Of a stretch of DNA of 64,000 nucleotides, positions 17,360-27,227 are shown piece by piece. Origin of the DNA: Collinsella sp. (lineage in GTDB: Bacteria > Actinomycetota > Coriobacteriia > Coriobacteriales > Coriobacteriaceae); the NCBI GenBank assembly GCA_019425005.1, contig JAHYYK010000001.1, forward strand, positions 71,854 through 135,853. Reading direction: 5' to 3'. Position 1 is the stretch's first letter; each line of letters opens with the position of its first letter. Below the pieces are notes generated by a model. It was not told the origin of the DNA, did not search any database, and worked only from the letters and a program-made list of their open reading frames with translations. The position numbers were made by a program, and so were the translations under genes.

Positions 17360-17405
17360 AAACCGCCCTGTCGAATGCATACTTCGACGGGGCGGTTTCC
17401 TTTTT
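17360..17405 (+). terminator. lemA terminator
   Basis: A 16-bp stem (AAACCGCCCTGTCGAA against TTCGACGGGGCGGTTT, one mismatch) is followed by CCTTTTT. Confidence 0.85.
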
Positions 17406-17668
17406 CGCGAAGGTCCCCCTCTAAGTGCCGTGCATTTTTAGGAGTATTCAACATAACCAAGGGCTTCGGGCGCCGCGATAAATGCCAAAGAGCGCAAATA
17501 TCCCTGCAAATCAAACGCTGTCAGCCCATAACCCCGCCCATCATTCGTAGAAAACATCGAGAAATCCCGATTTTTTGCCCGAGGCCGGTATGCAGGGGCC
17601 TTCGATTGCAGAATACTCGCAAAAATGCACGTCGCCACCACCCCCACATGGCGCGAACCAAAACAAAA

Positions 17669-17689
17669 GCGCGGCCTAAAAGGCCGCGC
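17669..17689. terminator. Short GC hairpin in the lemA-ilvE gap
   Basis: GCGCGGCC and GGCCGCGC with a short loop. It lies in the 560-base gap between lemA and ilvE, which otherwise contains only the nested hairpin at 17744-17868. Confidence 0.5.
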
Positions 17690-17743
17690 GCCATCTTTAA
17701 TTCAGATCTATATTGCCCGTAACGGCAGCGCCGAGGTAACGCA

Positions 17744-17868
17744 GGCCCGAGGGCAACCTTCCTTTCCGGCGCACTCCGCAGGACGAAAGAACCTCCGCCG
17801 CACGAAGTGCGCAGCGGAGGTTCTTTCATGTCCGAGGACGCGCCGGAAAGGAAGGTTGCCCTCGGGCC
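17744..17868. repeat. Nested long hairpin with 29-bp perfect outer arms
   Basis: Outer arms 17744-17772 and 17840-17868 are exact complements. Within them a second stem (GAAAGAACCTCCGC against GCGGAGGTTCTTTC) encloses a CGCACGAAGTGCG mini-hairpin. It ends 17 bases past the ilvE stop and may terminate or protect that transcript. Confidence 0.85.
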
Positions 17869-17884
17869 GAACAGCTATGGCAGC

Positions 17885-18937
17885 TTACGCGACGGTGTAA
17901 ACCCAGTCGTGCTTATCCTCGACAGCACCAGATTGGATGCCGGTCAGGGTCTCGCGGAGCTTCTTCATCACAGGACCGATCTCGGTGTAGCCAGCCGGGA
18001 AGGTCACGGTCTCATCGGCACCGTAAACCTTATTGTCGATCTCGCCCACCGGGGAGATGACGGCGGCGGTGCCGCACAGGCCGCACTCCACAAAGGTGCC
18101 GGCCTTGACCTCGGCCCACTCGACGGGGCGCTGGTCGACGGTTATGCCCAGGTCCTGAGCAACCTGAACGAGCGAGCGACGGGTGATGGAGGGCAGGATG
18201 GAGTCAGTGTGCGACTGCGGAACGACGAGCGTGCCGTCCTCCTTCACGAACAGGACGTTAGCGCCACCGGTCTCCTCGACATAGGTGCGGGACTCGGAGT
18301 CGAGATACAGGTTCTCGGCATAGCCCTCGCGATGGGCCTCCATCGTGGGCTTGAGGGACATGGCGTAGTTGAGGCCAGCCTTGATGTTGCCGGTGCCGTG
18401 CGGTGCGGCGCGGTCGTACTCGGAAACGCGCAGCTTGACGGGCTTGAGACCACCCTTAAAGTACGGACCGACCGGGGTCACGAGGATGCGGAACGTGTAC
18501 TCAGGAGCGGGAGCCACGCCGATCACGTCACCGGAGCCGATCATAAACGGACGCACGTACAGGGTCGCGCCGGAACCGAAGGGCGGAACCCAGGCGGCGT
18601 TGGCAGAAACGACCTGCTTGACGGCCTCAACGAACTTGTCCTTGGGGAACGGGGGCATCTCGAGGCGCTGCGCAGAGTTGTACATACGCTCGGCGTTCAT
18701 GTCGGGACGGAAGCAGACGATGCTGCCATCCTCGGCGGTGTAGGCCTTCAGGCCCTCAAAGACCTCCTGGCAGTAATGGAAGATGCCACCGCACTCGGAG
18801 ACATGCAGGGTGTGGTCGGTGGTCAGGCCGCCCTCGTCCCACTCGCCATCCTTCCAATGAGCCTCGTAGCTGTAATCGGTTTTCATGTAGCCAAAGCCGA
18901 GGCTACCCCAATCGATATCCTTCTTCTCGACAGTCAT
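17885..18937 (-). CDS. ilvE: Branched-chain amino acid aminotransferase
   Basis: A 350-residue class IV PLP aminotransferase that makes the last step to Leu, Ile and Val, or the first step of their breakdown, using glutamate/2-oxoglutarate. GTGNIKAGLNYA holds the PLP lysine, EETGGANVLFV is the conserved glutamate segment, and CGLCGTAAVISPV carries the phosphate-binding and redox CxxC motif found in this enzyme. The ATG at 18937 has an ideal AAGGAG; the frame runs further upstream but without a ribosome site. The 5' leader appears about 150 bases long and shows no T-box. It is a single gene. Confidence 0.93.
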   Translation of the reverse strand: MTVEKKDIDWGSLGFGYMKTDYSYEAHWKDGEWDEGGLTTDHTLHVSECGGIFHYCQEVFEGLKAYTAEDGSIVCFRPDMNAERMYNSAQRLEMPPFPKDKFVEAVKQVVSANAAWVPPFGSGATLYVRPFMIGSGDVIGVAPAPEYTFRILVTPVGPYFKGGLKPVKLRVSEYDRAAPHGTGNIKAGLNYAMSLKPTMEAHREGYAENLYLDSESRTYVEETGGANVLFVKEDGTLVVPQSHTDSILPSITRRSLVQVAQDLGITVDQRPVEWAEVKAGTFVECGLCGTAAVISPVGEIDNKVYGADETVTFPAGYTEIGPVMKKLRETLTGIQSGAVEDKHDWVYTVA

Positions 18938-19166
18938 ATGTCGCTCCTTACATACACAGTTGCATACTCGCGAACCCGCACGCAAAGACCGAAGCCGACC
19001 GCGTCGCAACGTCGCACGCCCGGAGCGTAGAGCCGGACGGGACACGCGAACGGCATCAAAGCCGATGGCACGTCGATTCGCATGCACGAGATTGTACTCC
19101 CCGTACGCGTCTGATAAAACGCTTTTCTTTAACTAAGTAAAGTATTTTCATTTGACCGAAGCAGAA

Positions 19167-19196
19167 AGGCCCGCCACCGTAAAGGGTGACGGGCCT
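19167..19196 (-). terminator. dedA terminator
   Basis: On the minus strand AGGCCCGTCACC and GGTGGCGGGCCT form a stem followed by TTCTG, about 30 bases after the dedA stop. Confidence 0.75.
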
Positions 19197-19225
19197 CAAC
19201 GGCACGGTTTGCGCGCTGGCTCGAG

Positions 19226-19873
19226 CTACGCGTTCTTTTTGCCCAGCTTAGCCTTAACCAGACCGACCACGGTCGGGATGATCGACACGGCGACGATGCC
19301 GATAATCAGCAGCTCAAAGTGCTCCTGCACAAAGGGGATGCCGCCAAAGAAGTAGCCCAGCAGAGTGAAGACCGTCGACCAGGTAATGCCGCCCAACACG
19401 TTAAAGATGACAAAGTTGCGCCAATGCATGCCGCCCATGCCGGCGATGAAGGGCACAAAGGTGCGGATAAACGGGAAGAAGCGACCCAGGAAGATGGCCA
19501 GGTGGCCCCATTTGTCCAGGAAGTCCTCGGACTTTTTGATGCGCTCGGGCGTCATGGCCTTCACCTTGCCCGAGGCGATGATCTTTTGGCCAAAGAAATG
19601 ACCGATCATAAAGTTGCACTGATCGCCCAAGATGGCAGCCGTCCATGCGACGGCCAGCAGAGCCACGATGCTAAAGCCGCCGTTGTGGGCAAAGAAGCCC
19701 GAGGCGAACAGCAGCGAATCGCCGGGAAGGAACGGGAAGAACACCACGCCCGTCTCGATAAAGATGATCAGAAACACGCAGCCATAGGCCATAAGCGGGC
19801 CGGCGGCGATCCAGCTGGCGATCGCGGTGCGCGGATCCTTAAGCAGCTCGGCGATAAAATTGATGAAACCCAT
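19226..19873 (-). CDS. DedA-family membrane protein
   Basis: A 215-residue integral membrane protein (SNARE-associated/VTT fold). Diagnostic segments are FFPFLPGDSLLFASGF and the motif GRFFPFIRTFVPFIAGM, in which the Arg residues are required in characterised members. Several are lipid carriers that return undecaprenyl phosphate or phosphatidylethanolamine across the membrane. Five to six hydrophobic segments are visible. The ATG at 19873 has AGAGG nine bases upstream; longer frames begin with unlikely sequence. It is divergent from cysE. Confidence 0.9.
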   Translation of the reverse strand: MGFINFIAELLKDPRTAIASWIAAGPLMAYGCVFLIIFIETGVVFFPFLPGDSLLFASGFFAHNGGFSIVALLAVAWTAAILGDQCNFMIGHFFGQKIIASGKVKAMTPERIKKSEDFLDKWGHLAIFLGRFFPFIRTFVPFIAGMGGMHWRNFVIFNVLGGITWSTVFTLLGYFFGGIPFVQEHFELLIIGIVAVSIIPTVVGLVKAKLGKKNA

Positions 19874-20097
19874 GAAGTAAAACCTCTCAGTTGTGGGCGC
19901 GGACACGTCCAAGTTGACCAGTATACGGTTGTGACGCGGCAACGCACACGACCTTACAAAAGCGTGACTTCATTACCAGCAAGTTTGCATAATTGACACC
20001 CGTCGCGCAAAGCCGAGCAAGATTGCTCTTCCTAATCCCTAGCAAATCGCTATACTTTATTGAATTGCATTGTCGCGGCGCTAAGGGAGGGCGGCCG

Positions 20098-20802
20098 GTG
20101 AGCTTTATCAATACCATTCGCGAGGACATCAAGACCGTCCAGGCACAGGACCCCGCCGCGCAAAACGGCCTAGTCATCTTCCTTTCTTACCCCGGCCTGC
20201 ACGCCAAGTGGAACCACGTGCCCGAGCACTGGTTGTGGGAACATGGACATCGCTCGCTCGCCCGCGTGCTCTCGCAAATCACCCGCCATATCACTGGCGT
20301 CGAGATTCATCCTGCCGCACAGATCGGCAAGCATTTCTTTATCGACCACGCCATGGGCGTTGTCATCGGCGAAACCGCCATTGTGGGCGACAACTGCGTG
20401 CTCTATCAGGGCGTCACACTTGGCGGCACCGGCAACGAGACCGGCAAGCGCCACCCCACCCTGGGCAACAACGTCACCGTGGGCACAGGCGCCAAAGTGC
20501 TCGGCAACATTCGCATCGGCAACAACGTCAAAATCGGCGGCAACTCGGTTGTCGTCAAAGACGTGCCCGACAACTGCACCGTCGTGGGCGTGCCCGGCCG
20601 CATTATCAAACGCAACGGCTGCCGCGTGTTCGAGGAGACCTTCGACGCCAAGCAGCATCGCGAGTACATGCCCGACGACGCAGCCGAGCAGAGCGCCCTC
20701 AACCGCCAAGGCATCACCGAGAACGCCCGCCGCGTCAAAGAACTCGAGCGAGAGGTGGCCGAGCTTAAGGCCCTCGTCGCCAAACTCGTGGACGAACGCT
20801 AA
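20098..20802 (+). CDS. cysE: Serine O-acetyltransferase
   Basis: A 234-residue left-handed beta-helix acetyltransferase that makes O-acetylserine from serine and acetyl-CoA for cysteine synthesis. The N-terminal helical part ([18 protein letters not shown]) and hexapeptide repeats with [13 protein letters not shown] and [19 protein letters not shown] are typical. The C-terminus adds a short charged helix ([17 protein letters not shown]). The GTG at 20098 is the probable start, since GGGAGG lies just upstream; the frame open to 19993 would run through the promoter region, where TATACT is seen at 20051. cysK is not adjacent. Confidence 0.92.
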   Translation: MSFINTIREDIKTVQAQDPAAQNGLVIFLSYPGLHAKWNHVPEHWLWEHGHRSLARVLSQITRHITGVEIHPAAQIGKHFFIDHAMGVVIGETAIVGDNCVLYQGVTLGGTGNETGKRHPTLGNNVTVGTGAKVLGNIRIGNNVKIGGNSVVVKDVPDNCTVVGVPGRIIKRNGCRVFEETFDAKQHREYMPDDAAEQSALNRQGITENARRVKELEREVAELKALVAKLVDER

Positions 20803-20838
20803 AAGCGGACGGCCGCCGACAACATCGACGCCAACGCA

Positions 20839-20875
20839 AAGGCGCGCCAGGGAATCCATCCCCGGCGCGCCTTAT
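20839..20875 (+). terminator. cysE terminator
   Basis: AAGGCGCGCC pairs with GGCGCGCCTT around a 15-base loop and is followed by ATTCC. Confidence 0.7.
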
Positions 20876-20881
20876 TCCTGA

Positions 20882-20910
20882 TGTGACAAAGGGACTATTC
20901 CTTTGTCACA
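20882..20910. terminator. Hairpin touching the stop codon of the second ABC operon
   Basis: TGTGACAAAGG and CCTTTGTCACA are perfect 11-bp arms around seven bases. It begins directly after the stop codon of the minus-strand exporter gene and probably ends that transcript. Confidence 0.65.
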
Positions 20911-22923
20911 TTATGCGAACTGGCTCAGATAGAGGTCGGCGTAGGCGCCCTCGACTGCCAGCAGCTCCTTATGCGTGCCCTGCTCGATAATGTTGCCGTG
21001 ATCCATGACCAAGATCAGGTCGGCGTCCACGATCGTCGACAGGCGATGCGCGATCACAAAGCTTGTGCGCCCACGCATAAGTGCGTCCATGGCGCGGCCG
21101 ATGGCAAGCTCGGTGCGCGTATCCACGCTCGACGTCGCCTCGTCCAGGATGAGAATCGCCGGGTTGTTGAGCAGCACGCGTGCGATGGTTAGCAGCTGAC
21201 GCTGGCCCTGGCTGATGCTTTCGGCATCGTTGGCTACGCGCGTGTCGTAGCCCTGAGGCATGGTGCGCACAAAGAAGTCGACCTGGGCGGCGCGAGCGGC
21301 CGCAACAATCTCCTCGCGCGTTGCCTCGGGGCAGCCGTAGGCGATGTTCTCGGCAATCGTGCCGTCGAACAGCCAGGCATCCTGTAGCACCATGCCAAAC
21401 TGCTGCCGTAGCTCGCCGCGATCCATGAGGCGCGTATCCACACCGTCAAGCGTAATGCGGCCGCCGTCGATCTCGTAAAAGCGCATGAGCAGGTTGATGA
21501 GCGTCGTCTTGCCTGCGCCCGTGGTTCCCACCACGGCAATCTTCTGGCCCGGCTCGGCGGTAAACGACACGTCGCGCATGAGCGGCTTGTCGGGCGAATA
21601 ACCAAAGCGCACGTGCTCAAAGGAGACGCGGCCCTCCACGCGACCCGGCAGCTTGGCGGCCTCGCCCGGCTGCGGATCGGCCTCCATCTCGGGCTCATCG
21701 AGCAGGTCGAACACGCGCTCCGCACTCGCCAGCGCGCTCTGCAGCGAGTTGAAGGTAAACGAGAGCTGCGTCATGGGCTCGGACGCCTCGTAGATAAACT
21801 GGAAGAACGCCTGGAACACGCCGACAGTCATCTGACCGGCCACCAGCATGTTGCAGCCCACGAGCGCGATCACGATCTGCGCCAGACGACCGATAAAGCG
21901 AACCGCGGGGCCCACAGCGTTAATCATAAAGTCGGCCTTGACGCTCACACGCGCCAGCTCGCCCGAGGCCTCGTGTACCTCGGCAGAACTCTGGCGCTCG
22001 CGGTTGAACGCGCGAATCACCAGACGGCCCGAGTAGCCCTCCTCGACCGCGCTCGTAATCTTGGACACCCACTCCTGGCGTTCGCCCGTTACATCATGCG
22101 TGCGGCGCGAAACCACTTTGGTCACCAGCAGCGACAGGGCCGTGAAGCCCAAAAAGACGAGCGTGAGCTTAACGCTATAGACGAACATCATGATGATGGC
22201 ACCCGTCACGGTGCCGATCGACACAAGCAGCTGCAGCAATCCGCGCTGCATGCTCTCGGACATCTTGTCCAAGTCGTTGGTCGCACGGCTGACGACCTCA
22301 CCGGGACGATGCGCGTCAAAGAAGGCAAGCGGCAGACGATTGAGCTTTTGTGCGATGCGGTTGCGTAGACGCAGGTTGAGGCGTTCGGCCACGCTCGACA
22401 TCAAAAAGCTCTGGAGCGCATAGAACGAGGCAGCGGCAGTCCAGATCATAAAGTAGACGAAGATGGTCTTGCCGCAGTTCTCCCAGGTGATGTTGAAGGT
22501 GGTTCCGTTGGCAAACGCCACCTGCATATGCCCCCACAGCTCGTCGATGACGTGAGCGCTGTACGCCGGCGCGGCGGTGTTAAAGATGACGTAGAACACG
22601 ATGCTCGCAAACACGATGTAAAAGCGCCAATGGTCGCCGGCGGCCTCGCCCCACAAGCGGCGCACCGTCGCCCAGGTATCCCGGGGCGTCTCGTCCTCGT
22701 CTTCGTCGTCCACGTCGCGCATACGTTCTGCCTCGGCACGGGCACGTTCGTCCTCGGCACGCTCGTTTTCCTCGTACAGCGCCTGGCGACGAGCCTCGCG
22801 CTCGGCCGCCTTGATGGCGTCATCCAGCTCGAGCACCGCGGCAGCCTGGTCGACCGTTTTCTCAGCGGCGTCCGAATCGTTCGAATCGATAGCATCGCTG
22901 CACTTCTTGAGCTCCTCGGTCAT
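20911..22923 (-). CDS. ABC exporter half-transporter (second pair), subunit with catalytic Glu
   Basis: A 670-residue membrane-ATPase fusion with an unusual charged N-terminal extension of about 95 residues (AAEKTVDQAAAVLELDD, EENERAEDERARAEAERM). Six membrane segments and the ATPase domain follow, with GTTGAGKT, the altered signature ISQGQRQ and the intact LILDEATSS. The ATG at 22923 is chosen because GGAGG lies eight bases upstream, one base after the stop of the preceding gene. It pairs with the preceding gene to form a heterodimeric exporter. A MarR gene heads the operon, which suggests drug-responsive export. Confidence 0.92.
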   Translation of the reverse strand: MTEELKKCSDAIDSNDSDAAEKTVDQAAAVLELDDAIKAAEREARRQALYEENERAEDERARAEAERMRDVDDEDEDETPRDTWATVRRLWGEAAGDHWRFYIVFASIVFYVIFNTAAPAYSAHVIDELWGHMQVAFANGTTFNITWENCGKTIFVYFMIWTAAASFYALQSFLMSSVAERLNLRLRNRIAQKLNRLPLAFFDAHRPGEVVSRATNDLDKMSESMQRGLLQLLVSIGTVTGAIIMMFVYSVKLTLVFLGFTALSLLVTKVVSRRTHDVTGERQEWVSKITSAVEEGYSGRLVIRAFNRERQSSAEVHEASGELARVSVKADFMINAVGPAVRFIGRLAQIVIALVGCNMLVAGQMTVGVFQAFFQFIYEASEPMTQLSFTFNSLQSALASAERVFDLLDEPEMEADPQPGEAAKLPGRVEGRVSFEHVRFGYSPDKPLMRDVSFTAEPGQKIAVVGTTGAGKTTLINLLMRFYEIDGGRITLDGVDTRLMDRGELRQQFGMVLQDAWLFDGTIAENIAYGCPEATREEIVAAARAAQVDFFVRTMPQGYDTRVANDAESISQGQRQLLTIARVLLNNPAILILDEATSSVDTRTELAIGRAMDALMRGRTSFVIAHRLSTIVDADLILVMDHGNIIEQGTHKELLAVEGAYADLYLSQFA

Positions 22924-22924
22924 G

Positions 22925-24648
<1,724 letters not shown>

Positions 24649-24649
<1 letters not shown>

Positions 24650-25149
24650 TAACAGTCGCACGACTCCCCCTCGCGTCGATCTTCCGCCTGGTTTGCAGCG
24701 GCAACCTGCTGCTTAAATGCCTCGCACTCGTCACTGAGCACCTGGGAGAATTTGCCGATCAAGCGCATAATCTCGCGCTGCTCCCACGACTCAAGCGCAC
24801 CAAAGGCTCGCTGTTCGGCCTCGACCGCCGGCAGCGCATAACGCTCGGCAAATTGCCTGCCCTCTTCGGTCAGGCACACAACCTTGTTTTTGCGACTGCC
24901 CTCGGCAAACTCCAGCGTGGCGAGGCCACGCGCCGTCAAGGTTTTAATGGCCGAGTTGATGGTCTGCTTGCTATAGAACCATTCGCTTGTCAGACGACTT
25001 ACGGCAACGCTACCGCCCGCCGTGCTGGTGTCGACGAGCATCCAATAGGCGCAGTCCGAAAGACCGCAGGCGCGCGAGAACTCCGAATAGATATGGTCGA
25101 GTCCGTTGAGCATCCGGTCGAAATCGACCAGCGTAACCGCACTATTCAT
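24649..25149 (-). CDS. MarR-family regulator of the downstream ABC exporter
   Basis: A 166-residue winged-helix regulator. The centre (SVAVSRLTSEWFYSKQTINS, then IKTLTARGLATLE) is the DNA-recognition helix followed by the wing region (GSRKNKVVCLTEEGRQFAE). The C-terminus ends GESCDC with two Cys, which might sense thiols or metals, but this is speculative. It is the first gene of a three-gene operon overlapping the exporter gene by one base. Two copies of a 17-bp sequence just upstream are candidate operators, implying autoregulation with ligand-released repression. Confidence 0.88.
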
Positions 25150-25167
25150 TTATCCCACCATTCGATT

Positions 25168-25217
25168 GTCCGAATTTTGACCAATTTGTTTTTCTAGATT
25201 AGTCCGAGTTTTGACCA
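25168..25217. promoter_or_regulatory. Candidate MarR operators: two direct repeats 34 bp apart
   Basis: GTCCGAATTTTGACCA (25168-25183) and GTCCGAGTTTTGACCA (25202-25217) differ at one position. The first is flanked to give ATTGTC...GACCAAT, a partial palindrome. Both lie within 70 bases upstream of the marR start, where they could cover the promoter. Confidence 0.65.
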
Positions 25218-25267
25218 TTGTCAATAAGCTCGTTATATATGGTCGGCTCCACATTGCATATCGATAG

Positions 25268-25303
25268 AAAAAGACCGCCGGCGCGGGGGCGGCGCCGGCG
25301 GTC
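25268..25303 (-). terminator. Terminator of the 96-aa gene
   Basis: On the minus strand GACCGCCGGCGCC pairs with GCGCCGGCGGTC and is followed by TTTTTCT. Confidence 0.85.
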
Positions 25304-25330
25304 ACGCGAGAATAGCGATGTATTTGCCCG

Positions 25331-25621
25331 TTAGGCAGCGACGGCCTCGTAGACCGTTGCGCCCGCAAAGCTGTCGTGCAGGCTCTTGCCGCAGATCCAA
25401 GGCAGCTCGACGACCTCGCAGACCGTGTTGACCAGCTCGGAGCAGTCAGTAAAGTGGCCCTTATCGTTGAGGGCCTCGCAATCCTGAACACGCCAATAGC
25501 CATCGGTATGCGTGATGTAGTACTCGTGGTTGTCGATTGTCACAAAAGCACGCGTCTTGGAACGCAGCAGCTTCAGAAATCCTTCGAAGTCAGTCTCGAC
25601 AACATCTCCAGCCTGGAACAT
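25331..25621 (-). CDS. Small protein of unknown function (96 aa)
   Basis: A compact 96-residue soluble protein from an ATG at 25621 with a perfect AGGAGG eight bases upstream and its own terminator, so expression is likely. The sequence begins MFQAGDVVETDFEGFLKLL and contains three Cys (QDCEAL, TDCSEL, NTVCEV) plus PWICGKSLHD. There is no signal peptide or membrane segment. I do not recognise the family. Neighbours (a marR-exporter operon and a nitroreductase) do not suggest a role. Confidence 0.75.
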   Translation of the reverse strand: MFQAGDVVETDFEGFLKLLRSKTRAFVTIDNHEYYITHTDGYWRVQDCEALNDKGHFTDCSELVNTVCEVVELPWICGKSLHDSFAGATVYEAVAA

Positions 25622-25916
25622 GATAGTTACCTCCTGGCCCAGCGCCACCACAGCGCATTGATAAACGTTGGTACCCCTTTAGTAAAACCTTTATCAATGG
25701 ATATGCGCCCATGTTTTAGGCAAGTGGTAAAAAACCGCAGGGTAGACGGGATAAAACGTTTAACCATCTCATCAGCTTCTCACATTATTGCCGCAGTTTT
25801 ATGCAAGCCGACTTTTCCGATTGGTGGCCGTTACTGTTTGGAGCCCTCTGCGCGATTACGGCTACGGCACAGCGGGTAAGAACGGAGCGTCTGCAACGTC
25901 ATCGCTAGGAGAACCC

Positions 25917-26438
25917 ATGGAGACCATCGAAGCGCTCATCCATCGCCGCAGCTGTCGTAACTACAGCGATCGCCCCGTCGAGGCAGAAAAGCTCGCACGC
26001 ATTATCGAGGCAGGCCAGTATGCGCCCAGCGGCATGGGGCGCCAGCCGGTGACGTTTGTCGCCGTTACCGACCCCGCGACCGTCGAGCGCCTCTCGCAGC
26101 TCAATGCGCAAGTCATGGGCAGCAACGGCGACCCCTTCTACGGCGCCAAAACCGTTGTGGTGGTACTGGTCGACCGCACCGTGCCCACGCACCTGGAAGA
26201 CGGATCGCTTGCCATGGGCAATCTACTCAATGCTGCCTATGCGCTGGGTGTTGATTCGTGCTGGATTCATCGCGCCCACGAGGTTTTCGATTCGCCCGAG
26301 GGCCTCGAGCTGCTGGCCAAGTGGGGTCTGCCCGCCGACGGAAGCCTGCGCGGCGTCGGCAACTGCATTCTTGGCTATGCCGAGGACGTGCTTCCCGAGG
26401 CCAAGCCTCGCCGTGACAACGTGGTGTATGTAAAGTAA
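25917..26438 (+). CDS. Nitroreductase-family FMN oxidoreductase
   Basis: A 173-residue protein starting METIEALIHRRSCRNYSDRP, the FMN-phosphate binding RRSxRxY of nitroreductases, then QYAPSGMGRQPVTFVAV. GVDSCWIHRAHEVFD and RGVGNCILGYAED fit the C-terminal FMN contacts. These flavoenzymes use NAD(P)H to reduce nitro groups, quinones or enones. AGGAG precedes the ATG at 25917; the open frame extending upstream is not protein-like. It is a single gene, and a short GC hairpin follows at 26445-26466. Confidence 0.9.
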   Translation: METIEALIHRRSCRNYSDRPVEAEKLARIIEAGQYAPSGMGRQPVTFVAVTDPATVERLSQLNAQVMGSNGDPFYGAKTVVVVLVDRTVPTHLEDGSLAMGNLLNAAYALGVDSCWIHRAHEVFDSPEGLELLAKWGLPADGSLRGVGNCILGYAEDVLPEAKPRRDNVVYVK

Positions 26439-26444
26439 TTAGTT

Positions 26445-26466
26445 CCGCCGTTCTAACGAACGGCGG
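26445..26466 (+). terminator. Hairpin after the nitroreductase gene
   Basis: CCGCCGTT and AACGGCGG pair around six bases, seven bases after the stop. No strong T-run is present. Confidence 0.5.
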
Positions 26467-26520
26467 CCCGCTCGCTGTTGGTGACCGACATCGGGTACAC
26501 CACTGGTGGCATCTGGCACT

Positions 26521-26558
26521 TGGGCAGCTAAAAGGCCCCGTCCCAAATTTGCTGCCCC
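26521..26558. repeat. Hairpin with GGGAC-containing loop
   Basis: TGGGCAGC and GCTGCCCC pair, and the loop holds GGCCCCGTCCCAAATTT, the same sequence as one arm of the hairpin at 13653. It lies just after the stop of the minus-strand membrane protein gene. Confidence 0.6.
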
Positions 26559-26567
26559 ACTCGCAAC

Positions 26568-27143
26568 TTATCTTGCCGATGGAGTTGTCGTCGTTTCGTT
26601 CGTGCGAGTCGTTTCGGCGCCGTCGCCTTGTTCGTCCTCGTTCTTATGCGCATCGGCGATGGTGGAGGCCGCCGCAACGATACCGCGCTGGGGCGCGACG
26701 CCCGTCTGGATCTGAGCGCCCTCGACAACTTCTGTGCCTGCATGCGCGAGCTCGGGCGATTTGAACATTGCGTCCAAGTTGGCGCCGCCGCCAGCATATC
26801 CGAGCGCCGCAAGCGCGATGACAATCACCGCAACAACGACCGCGATCGGAACGTAGCGATGCCAGCCTGCGGGATTGAGGCCGCTACGGCGAGCAGCGCC
26901 ACGGCTAATGTAGCCGAGCGTTCCATCGTGCTTGAGCTTTGAGCCCACCACGCGCCTTCGTCCCCACAACGAGGACTCGGCCTGCATGGCCAAGCGAGCG
27001 CTTGCCGAAGGATAGCCATATTTAGTGCGCTTGAACGAGCCATCAAACCCCGAGGCGTGTTTGCCCCACGTCACCGATGTCGTGCGTCGGTTAACCGGCG
27101 CGGCACTCCGCCTTCTGCGGCTCGGTTTTGAAGTCTCAGCCAT
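26568..27143 (-). CDS. Single-pass membrane protein of unknown function
   Basis: A 191-residue protein with a strongly basic N-terminal half (residues 1-95, SKPSRRRRSAAP, GRRRVVGSK), one membrane helix at about 98-118 (YVPIAVVVAVIVIALAALGY), and an acidic, Thr-rich tail facing outside. There is no recognisable catalytic domain. The basic cytoplasmic side could bind nucleic acid or anionic lipid, but that is only an inference from charge. The ATG at 27143 has GAGG close upstream. It follows the Fis-type regulator gene by 84 bases. Confidence 0.7.
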   Translation of the reverse strand: MAETSKPSRRRRSAAPVNRRTTSVTWGKHASGFDGSFKRTKYGYPSASARLAMQAESSLWGRRRVVGSKLKHDGTLGYISRGAARRSGLNPAGWHRYVPIAVVVAVIVIALAALGYAGGGANLDAMFKSPELAHAGTEVVEGAQIQTGVAPQRGIVAAASTIADAHKNEDEQGDGAETTRTNETTTTPSAR

Positions 27144-27227
27144 ATGCCCTCGCACGCCGTAACCAAATCGAAACAATAACGCTTTGGACTGTAGCACACG
27201 CGTCGCGCGCGGTCACGGGCGCCTCGC

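Noticed and set aside
18938..19100. T-box or leucine-type attenuator before ilvE
   Set aside because: No T-box consensus and no leader peptide with repeated Leu, Ile or Val codons was found.
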